Shown here one piece after another: positions 7,136 to 13,354 of a stretch of 64,000 nucleotides of DNA. Both the position numbers and the translations under genes were made by a program. The stretch is from the NCBI GenBank assembly GCA_947165435.1, contig CAMVAI010000003.1, forward strand, positions 24,548 to 88,547, in the 5' to 3' direction. The notes under the pieces are model-generated. The model did no database searches, was not told the DNA's origin, and worked only from the letters and a program-made list of their open reading frames with translations. Within the stretch, counting starts at the first letter, position 1. Each line of letters opens with the position of its first letter. The stretch comes from an uncultured Prevotella sp. (GTDB taxonomy: Bacteria; Bacteroidota; Bacteroidia; Bacteroidales; Bacteroidaceae).

Positions 7136-10006
7136 CTATAGGCTCAGGCCATTGTAGTCTTTAGTGATTTCGATGGTGATTGCTTTGCTCATGTCCATGT
7201 CGTCGGTAGAATCCACCTCGTTGGGATAGAGCCTGATGAGGCTGCCCGGGCGCACGAATACCGGCATGTGGTCGAGCGGCACCTTCACATCATAGTACCA
7301 GCGTCCTCCCTCCAGTCGCTCGCCCGTGAAGAAGTTGACCCAATCAGCCCCCTCCAAAGCTCCAGCCCCCTCCAAACCTCCCCCTGTAGGGGAGGCTTTT
7401 TGCGCGGTCGATTCTCCCCCTCTACAGGAGGGGGTCGGGGGGAGGCTGGCCGGGGGCAGGTAGATGTCGCGCCGGTTGTTGCCATTCATCACGGGGCAGA
7501 CCAGGAACTCGGAGCCGAAGTAGTATTCGTCGTCGATGTGCCATACCTGTCGGTCATGGGGGTGCTGCATCAGCAGGGCGCGGAGCATGGGCCATCCCGA
7601 ATGGCACGAGCGTTCAGCTTGTTCTGTAATATAAGGCAAGAGCCGGTAGCGCAGCTGCCACCACCGCTTGACAATGGGGGCGATAGCGGGATAGTGCCAC
7701 GGTTCGCGCTTGCAAGTGCCGTGGTAGCGCATGTGGGAGGAGAACACGCCAAACTGCGTCCAGCGCACATAGACCTGCTCGTCTAAGGGCGAGTTCATGA
7801 AGTCGGGTGTGGAGTGGAAGCCCGGCACGTCGTGGCTCCAGAAGGCGAAGCCCGATAGTCCAAAGTGCAGTCCGCCCTTCAGGCTTCCCGCCATGCCCGC
7901 CCACGACGACTCGCTATCGCCGCCCCAGTGGAGGGGGTAGCGCTGGCAGCCTGCCCAGGCCGAACGTGCCCATACGATGCCGTCGCCAGTCACCTCCTTA
8001 GTTATCTCGTAGGCGGCCCGCTGGTAGAGCAGGGCGTAGATGTTGTTCAGCCGTTCTGGAGCCATGCCATGATATTGGTGGTCCATGTGGATGTTCTCGC
8101 CGAAGTCGGTCTTGATGCACTTGACACCCATGTCGAGCAGGGGGCGCAGCAGCCGGTTCTTATACCAGTCGGTGGCGGCAGGGTAGGTGAAGTCGATGGT
8201 GCCGGCGTAGTCGAGGGCCGAGAAGTTGGAGGAAGCCTCCCCCTGTCCCCCTCCTGTAGAGGGGGTAGAGAGAGCGGTGATGATACGAGCTTTTACGGAA
8301 TCCAAGTCTTGAAGTATTTCTTCGTTGGTGAATCTTAATACAGAAAAGCCGACGTATTCTAAATACTCAGTCCTTATCGCGTCTATTTCTTGTTGTTTGG
8401 CATCTTGGTGGTAACCGCCATCAACCTCTATGACCAATGAGCAAGAAGGACAAACAAAGTCAGCGATATAGTCGCCAATGATGTGCTGTCTTCTGAATTT
8501 TTGCCCCAGACCCTTTCCTCTCAGTACTTGCCATAGTATATTCTCTGCCTCCGTGGGCTCTTTCTTGTTATTCTTTGAGAACAATTTCAGAAGGTCATAT
8601 CTGTCAGGATAAGCCAATCGGTAATCATTATAGTTGCGTTTCTGTAAGCCTCCCCTACAGGGGGAGGTTTGGAGGGGGCTGGCTTGACTGATATACCTGT
8701 TAGCTTTGGCCTCTTCCAGCTGCTCGGCACCCTGTGCCACATAGGGAAGCTGCCACAGCGACACCTTGAAACCGTTGTTTTTGAGACGCTGGATGAAGGC
8801 CTTCGGGTCGGGGAACCGCTCGGGGTTGAAACGCCATTCGCACAGCCAGTCGGTGCGGAACCAGCCGGTGTCGAGATGGATGACATCGCAGGGGTAGTGT
8901 TCGTGGCGCAGACGGTCGCAGATGTCGTTGACTTCGTCGGCAGAGAAGTAGGTCATGCGACTCATCCAGATGCCGAACGACCAAAGTGGCGGCATCTGCG
9001 GGAAACCTGTTAGCATGCGGTAGCCACGGAGAATCTCTTCCGGTGTCTTGCCACCGATGAGGAACACGTCGATGGTGGCGTGGTCGTTGAGGAACTGTAC
9101 CGAGCGGGTGGAGTGGTCGGCCAGCGACAGCTTGCAGTAGTCGCTGGTATGGAAGAAGGCACCGTACATACGGCTCGACAGGTAGAACGGGATGTTCTTG
9201 TAACAGCGGCGGTTGTTGACACCTTGTCCGTCCTGGTTCTTCAGCTGGAAGGTCTGTCCGCTGAGGTCCATCTTGCGGAATCGCTCGCCAGTGCCTACGA
9301 AGCACTCGTCGGCCTCGCAGCGGAAGCTGATGGTGGCACGCTCAGCCCCCTCCAAACCTCCCCCTGTAGGGGAGGCTTTTTGCGCGGCCGATTCTCCCCC
9401 TCTACAGGAGGGGGTAAGGGGGAGACTCACGAAGCCCAGCGGCAGGGCGTCGTAGCGTGGCGGCGAGAAGTGGTCGTCGCTCAGCGCAATGCCCTTCGTC
9501 TCGTCGCCGTCGGGATAGAAGGTGATGAAGGGCGCAGGCTGCGGTGCAGGTAGCAGGTCGCTCCAGTGGTCCAGTACGGGGGAGCGCTGGTCGATAGTCC
9601 CCACCAAACCTCCAGCCCCCTCCAAACCTCCCCCTGTAGGGGAGGCTTTACTGATTACTACGATTCCGCCATTGTCCTTTATAGAAAGAGGAACGCGCTT
9701 TACCCCGGGGGCGAACTGCAGCATGTCGTCCTGCTCGGTCATCTCGTCACCGCTCATGGTGGTGAACAAACGGATGATGTTGGGCTCGTATGCTCGGACG
9801 ATGAGGTCGTAGCTCTGTTGGGCTGCTGTGGTGTCGGGCGCCATGTCCTCCTGGTGCAGTTGCTTTTGATAGGGGATGGTAATGATGATGTCGCCATCAC
9901 GCTCTTCTATTCTTGTCGGTGCGTATGCTTTCCAGAGGGCTTCGGCCTGCTGTAGGGCGGGGTCGAAGTCCATGAAGTCAAAGAGATGGTAGTTGGTTTG
10001 CTTCAT
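7136..10006 (-). CDS. GH31 alpha-xylosidase-like enzyme carrying a DUF559 insert
   Basis: A 956-residue protein whose core is a YicI/XylS-like GH31 enzyme, which removes alpha-linked xylose or glucose. The nucleophile motif is IKTDFGENI and the acid/base region is HWGGDSESSW; RMTYFSADEVNDICDRLR and HLDTGWF are barrel strands. No signal peptide is seen, so it is probably cytoplasmic. The gene is invaded in at least four places: KASPTGGGLEGAG near residue 120, a 28-codon composite near 195-225, a 149-codon element with a DUF559 endonuclease domain between EAKANRYI and NFSALDYAGTIDF, and another composite near residue 855. All inserts are in frame with no stop. The DUF559 insert sits in a loop before the strand leading to the nucleophile, so activity may be affected. 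The ATG overlaps the stop of the beta-helix gene (ATGA). Confidence 0.87.
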   Translation of the reverse strand: MKQTNYHLFDFMDFDPALQQAEALWKAYAPTRIEERDGDIIITIPYQKQLHQEDMAPDTTAAQQSYDLIVRAYEPNIIRLFTTMSGDEMTEQDDMLQFAPGVKRVPLSIKDNGGIVVISKASPTGGGLEGAGGLVGTIDQRSPVLDHWSDLLPAPQPAPFITFYPDGDETKGIALSDDHFSPPRYDALPLGFVSLPLTPSCRGGESAAQKASPTGGGLEGAERATISFRCEADECFVGTGERFRKMDLSGQTFQLKNQDGQGVNNRRCYKNIPFYLSSRMYGAFFHTSDYCKLSLADHSTRSVQFLNDHATIDVFLIGGKTPEEILRGYRMLTGFPQMPPLWSFGIWMSRMTYFSADEVNDICDRLRHEHYPCDVIHLDTGWFRTDWLCEWRFNPERFPDPKAFIQRLKNNGFKVSLWQLPYVAQGAEQLEEAKANRYISQASPLQTSPCRGGLQKRNYNDYRLAYPDRYDLLKLFSKNNKKEPTEAENILWQVLRGKGLGQKFRRQHIIGDYIADFVCPSCSLVIEVDGGYHQDAKQQEIDAIRTEYLEYVGFSVLRFTNEEILQDLDSVKARIITALSTPSTGGGQGEASSNFSALDYAGTIDFTYPAATDWYKNRLLRPLLDMGVKCIKTDFGENIHMDHQYHGMAPERLNNIYALLYQRAAYEITKEVTGDGIVWARSAWAGCQRYPLHWGGDSESSWAGMAGSLKGGLHFGLSGFAFWSHDVPGFHSTPDFMNSPLDEQVYVRWTQFGVFSSHMRYHGTCKREPWHYPAIAPIVKRWWQLRYRLLPYITEQAERSCHSGWPMLRALLMQHPHDRQVWHIDDEYYFGSEFLVCPVMNGNNRRDIYLPPASLPPTPSCRGGESTAQKASPTGGGLEGAGALEGADWVNFFTGERLEGGRWYYDVKVPLDHMPVFVRPGSLIRLYPNEVDSTDDMDMSKAITIEITKDYNGLSL
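7364..7447 (+). repeat. 84-bp composite palindromic element inside GH31 (3' part)
   Basis: Same left half, GCGCGGTCG spacer and right half as the GH127 copy; exactly 84 bp. A partial left half (CAGCCCCCTCCAAAGCTCC) directly precedes it at 7345-7363, suggesting nested or repeated insertion. Confidence 0.88.
8234..8680 (-). mobile_element. 447-bp DUF559 endonuclease element embedded in GH31
   Basis: On the minus strand the element starts with the same left half as the short copies (AGCCCCCTCCAAACC, hairpin, GAGGCTT at 8646-8680) and ends with the same right half (CCCCCTCTACAGGAGGGGG...GAGGCT, 8234-8270). Between them is a DUF559-type PD-(D/E)XK/Vsr-like nuclease domain: EPTEAENILWQVLRGKGLG, QKFRRQHIIGDYIADFVC, LVIEVDGGYH and LEYVGFSVLRFTNEEIL. 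The Asp, the Glu-x-Asp pair and the following His look intact. There is no in-frame ATG before the domain and no stop after it, so it can only be made as part of the GH31 polypeptide unless a non-standard start is used. 447 bp is 149 codons, so the host frame is preserved. No intein splice motifs are visible. Confidence 0.85.
9344..9427 (+). repeat. 84-bp composite palindromic element inside GH31 (5' part)
   Basis: Third 84-bp composite, with small differences in the right half (GGGGGTAAGGGGGAGACT) and spacer (GCGCGGCCG). It encodes LPLTPSCRGGESAAQKASPT in the GH31 frame. Confidence 0.88.
9614..9649 (+). repeat. Solo left-half palindromic element inside GH31
   Basis: AGCCCCCTCCAAACCTCCCC plus the matching hairpin arm, ending GGGGAGGCTTTA. 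It encodes SKASPTGGGLEGAG near residue 120 of the GH31 protein. Confidence 0.85.
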
Positions 10007-11589
10007 TGCTTAAAGATGATATTTGGACCGGGGTGGTTGTCGCCAATCTCGTCACGACGGATGGGCCGTTGGTTAGTGAGAGGACGACCGGCAATCCCGG
10101 GGGCGATGTCGCCGGTGTAATTGTTCTCGATAGTAAAACCGTCGGTACGGGCATCCAGATAGATGCAGAAACCGCGGTCGTTGGTAGCATAGGGGGCAGG
10201 GTAGGGGCGTGAGACCTTGTTGCCGCTAATCACGGAACCTGGCTGGTTGCTGAGCGTATAGATGCCGCCGGCGTCATAGAGCTGACGGGCATAGTTGTAG
10301 ACATTGTTACCCTCGATGCGGTTGTGCTCCATACCCGTGTTGAGGGGTGTCCAACCCCAACCGACGCAGATGCCCGAGTAGCTGAGGAAGCTCACGTAGT
10401 TATTGCTGATGGTGCAATGGCGTACATAGCCCAATGCGATGCCCACGGCTCCCCAGTCCTCGTTGGCAGCATCGACGATGAAATTACTGTCGATGGTTAG
10501 CCGCTGGCAGCGACTGGCCAGGTCGGTGTAGGGGCGGTGTACCTCGCGCGGGCTCTCGGCAAAGGAACCGCCCATGATGGCCGTGCCGCCAATGTTACCG
10601 AAGGTGCATTTCTGCACCACACAGTCGCTGACGTTATCGACAAAGTCCAAGGCCGTGGCGGCCAAACCTTCGAACACCACAGAATAGAATTCTACGTGGT
10701 GGGCGTTGCGCACGGTGACAGCACTGACAGGACGCTCTATCCAGGCTTGGTTCTCGAGATCCTTGTCCCAAGGCAGTCCGGGGGCTTCTTTCAGTTTGTA
10801 GGCATCAACCAGGGGGAATCCGCCCTGCAGGGTAACGTGCCCTTTGTGCAAGGGACGGTTCCAGCAAGTGTGTTTGAAGGTTATACCTTCAAAACGTATA
10901 TAGTTGGCGCCGTCGACGATGACCAACTGCTCAATGCCGTCACGCTGTTCTGTGGTGCGAAGCAGGAAAGAGCTGTTCCCCTTCTCGCCTCCGATGACGG
11001 GTTGTGGCCAGGGGTGTTCGAACTCCAATCGGCTTTCAGGTTCCATGAAGCTGACGACGGTCTTGTCGCCCTGTACCTTCATCTCCTTGACGCGCAGGAT
11101 GGCTATCGCCCATCGCTGGTGAACCACCATTTCGAGGGGCGTTTTCTTCAAGGCAAAACCTTGAAGCACACTGTCGGGTGGCGTGGGAATGGTGATGGTG
11201 CGGTCGGTGGTGTTAAAATCAATCATGCGCTCCATGCCACCTCTTGGGAGACCAGCACCTTGTTCTTTTAACGGCCATACCTGTGTATGCTTCTGCCGGA
11301 TGTCGCCGCAGATGACGCTCTTGTGGTTCTCTCCAGTGCCACAGATGATGAGGGGCGACTCCTTGGTGCCGCTGTCCTCGGGACGCAGGAACAGCGGCTC
11401 CTGCATGTAGTATTGTCCTGCTTCGATGGCGATGGTGATGCCCCCCTTGCAGCGTGCGTCGTTGGTACGCCGCCATTCGCGGGCTTGCCGCAGGGCATCG
11501 TGGATGCTTTCGCCTTCGCGGACGATGATTTTGCCTGCATAAACCGATAAGGCCGACAGCAAGAGTAGTGAGGTTAGTAATCGTTTCAT
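10003..11589 (-). CDS. Secreted right-handed parallel beta-helix protein
   Basis: Start taken at 11589, where MKRLLTSLLLLSALSVYAGK gives a clean signal peptide; the longer ORF (11625) adds MMTFPHIQRLKS. The mature protein opens with IVREGESIHDALRQARE and GGITIAIEAGQYYMQEP, the usual opening of pectate-lyase-like beta-helix enzymes, and has helix-coil repeats such as VTVRNAHHVEFYSVVFEGL, CVVQKCTFGNIGGTAIMGG, LTIDSNFIVDAANE and CTISNNYVSFLSYSGICVG. It resembles GH141/GH120-type glycosidases more than true pectate lyases, but I cannot assign a family. It is the first gene of the operon with GH31, symporter and GH127. The 3' end overlaps the GH31 start by four bases, suggesting translational coupling. 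Confidence 0.78.
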   Translation of the reverse strand: MKRLLTSLLLLSALSVYAGKIIVREGESIHDALRQAREWRRTNDARCKGGITIAIEAGQYYMQEPLFLRPEDSGTKESPLIICGTGENHKSVICGDIRQKHTQVWPLKEQGAGLPRGGMERMIDFNTTDRTITIPTPPDSVLQGFALKKTPLEMVVHQRWAIAILRVKEMKVQGDKTVVSFMEPESRLEFEHPWPQPVIGGEKGNSSFLLRTTEQRDGIEQLVIVDGANYIRFEGITFKHTCWNRPLHKGHVTLQGGFPLVDAYKLKEAPGLPWDKDLENQAWIERPVSAVTVRNAHHVEFYSVVFEGLAATALDFVDNVSDCVVQKCTFGNIGGTAIMGGSFAESPREVHRPYTDLASRCQRLTIDSNFIVDAANEDWGAVGIALGYVRHCTISNNYVSFLSYSGICVGWGWTPLNTGMEHNRIEGNNVYNYARQLYDAGGIYTLSNQPGSVISGNKVSRPYPAPYATNDRGFCIYLDARTDGFTIENNYTGDIAPGIAGRPLTNQRPIRRDEIGDNHPGPNIIFKQ

Positions 11590-11693
11590 ACTTTTAAGAC
11601 GCTGAATGTGGGGAAATGTCATCACTTTGCCTCAATCAGGAGTAGTGACAAAATGCCTTGCTCTTCGTCTAAAAGTATAAAGCATAGAACACG

Positions 11694-12704
11694 ATGAAGA
11701 TGAACATGAAGCAATGGGTGGCTGACGTCATCCGCCAGAAAGAGGTGACGGCAGTGCCGGTGATGACCCATCCGGGCATAGAACAGAACGGCCATACCGT
11801 GCGGCAGGCAGTCAGCGACGGCCGCATACACTATGAGGCGGTGATGACGCTGACGCACCACTATCCGAGTGCGGCGGCCTGTACCATCATGGACCTTACC
11901 ACCGAGGCTGAGGCCTTCGGTGCCGAGATTGCTTTCTCCGACATTGCCGTACCCGCCGTGTCGGGGCGTCTGTTGCCCGATGTGGAGAGCATCTACAAGC
12001 TGCCGGTTCCCTCGCTCAAGACTGGGCGCATCCCCGCTTACCTGAAGGCCAACCTGCTGGCTGCTAAAGCCATCGCCGACCGTCCGTTGTTTGCGGGCTG
12101 CATCGGGCCGTTCTCGTTGGCGGGCCGATTGTATGACATGTCGGACATCATGGTGCTGATTTACGAACATCCCGAGGCAGCCCACACGCTGTTGCAGAAG
12201 TGTACCGACTTCATCGAGAAATACTGCCAGGCACTGAAGCTGACTGGTGCCAACGGTGTGATGATGGCGGAGCCTGCCGCAGGCCTGATGTCGAACGACG
12301 ACTGCCTGACTTTCTCGTCGCGCTATGTGAAGCGCATCGTTGACCGCGTGCAGGACGACCATTTCATCGTGGTGCTGCACAACTGTGGCAATACCGGCCA
12401 CTGTACCCGGGCGATGGTGGTCACGGGGGCTGCCGCCTACCATTTCGGCAACAAGTGCCGCATGGAGGAGGTCATCCGCGACGTGCCGCCTACAGCACTG
12501 GCTATGGGCAACATCGACCCGGTGAGCGCGTTCAAAGACGGTATGCCGTCGCAGATGCGCGAGACGGTGCTCGACCTCTTGCAGAAGATGCAGCGCTATC
12601 CTAACTTTGTGCTGTCCAGCGGATGCGATACACCGCCCCACACGCCTCAGCATAATATTGATGCCTTCTTCGAGACACTGGCAGCATGGAATAAGCAACG
12701 ATGA
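11694..12704 (+). CDS. URO-D family corrinoid methyltransferase (MtaA/MtbA-like)
   Basis: A 336-residue member of the uroporphyrinogen decarboxylase superfamily. The zinc-site motifs VVLHNCGNTGH (His-x-Cys) and LSSGCDTPPHTP (Cys) identify it as a methyltransferase of the MtaA/MtbA/CmuA type, not a heme enzyme; these move methyl groups between a corrinoid protein and a thiol. It overlaps the next gene, a B12 reactivation protein, by an ATGA junction, and lies tail-to-tail with a large corrinoid-binding fusion, so the three are probably one methyl-transfer system. The divergent neighbour is the beta-helix gene, about 105 bp away. No cobalamin riboswitch is evident in that gap. Confidence 0.82.
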   Translation: MKMNMKQWVADVIRQKEVTAVPVMTHPGIEQNGHTVRQAVSDGRIHYEAVMTLTHHYPSAAACTIMDLTTEAEAFGAEIAFSDIAVPAVSGRLLPDVESIYKLPVPSLKTGRIPAYLKANLLAAKAIADRPLFAGCIGPFSLAGRLYDMSDIMVLIYEHPEAAHTLLQKCTDFIEKYCQALKLTGANGVMMAEPAAGLMSNDDCLTFSSRYVKRIVDRVQDDHFIVVLHNCGNTGHCTRAMVVTGAAAYHFGNKCRMEEVIRDVPPTALAMGNIDPVSAFKDGMPSQMRETVLDLLQKMQRYPNFVLSSGCDTPPHTPQHNIDAFFETLAAWNKQR

Positions 12705-13354
12705 CCAGGAAGACGCTGACATACGACGAACTGCGGATAACCCCTGCCGACGTTTACGAACAGATGGGCTATCGTGATGCTGTGCCCGACGACATGACAC
12801 AGCGCGAGACGCAGGCGGTCATCAACGAGGTGTACACATGGCTGCAGCCGCAGTTCTGCTATCTGGTGGAAGCAGTGCTGCCGCCGTTCGACTTGGGCGC
12901 CATCATCCGTCGGCAGCTGCGCGGCGCGGAGGCTTACGCCTTGTTTATATGCACCAGCGGTACGGCTTTTGATGCCTATCAACAACGGCTGAAGGACGAT
13001 GGTGACATGGTGCGCATGTTCATTGCCGACGCCCTTGGTTCTGTTATTGCAGAGAGGTGTGCCGACCGTATGGAGGAACATTTGCAGGAGAGCATTGACA
13101 AACTCGGATGGCATCACACCAACCGCTTCTCGCCGGGCTACTGCGGGTGGCATGTGTCGCAGCAACAGTTGCTTTTTCCTCTATTCAACGGTAATACATG
13201 CGGTGTACGCTTGACAGATTCTTCACTCATGGTACCCATCAAGAGTGTTAGCGGCATTATCGGTGTAGGCGAAAAAGTCCGCAGGCTCGACTATACCTGC
13301 GGACTCTGCGATTTTCAACAATGCTACAAGCGGAAGCTAAAGCCTGCCAAGTAG
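12701..13354 (+). CDS. Stand-alone MetH-type B12 reactivation domain protein
   Basis: A 217-residue protein matching the C-terminal activation domain of cobalamin-dependent methionine synthase: RFSPGYCGWHVSQQQLLFPL corresponds to the S-adenosylmethionine-binding RxxPGY region, and LTDSSLMVPIKSVSGIIGVG to the LTESFAMxPxxSVSG segment. The family re-methylates the corrinoid after it is oxidised. The C-terminus has an added cysteine group, CGLCDFQQCYKRK, that could bind a metal or Fe-S cluster. The start overlaps the upstream URO-D gene (ATGA). The 3' end overlaps the convergent fusion gene by 18 bp, which is unusual and locks the two 3' ends together. Confidence 0.85.
   Translation: MTRKTLTYDELRITPADVYEQMGYRDAVPDDMTQRETQAVINEVYTWLQPQFCYLVEAVLPPFDLGAIIRRQLRGAEAYALFICTSGTAFDAYQQRLKDDGDMVRMFIADALGSVIAERCADRMEEHLQESIDKLGWHHTNRFSPGYCGWHVSQQQLLFPLFNGNTCGVRLTDSSLMVPIKSVSGIIGVGEKVRRLDYTCGLCDFQQCYKRKLKPAK

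Noticed and set aside
8234-8680. DUF559 insert as an intein
   Set aside because: No Cys/Ser at the N-junction, no His-Asn at the C-junction and no Hint blocks; the ends are palindromic DNA repeats.
11590-11693. Cobalamin riboswitch upstream of the corrinoid genes
   Set aside because: The gap is only about 105 bp and no B12-box-like sequence was seen.
11622-12800. 392-residue minus-strand ORF over the URO-D gene
   Set aside because: Shadow; the plus-strand product has clear zinc-site motifs.
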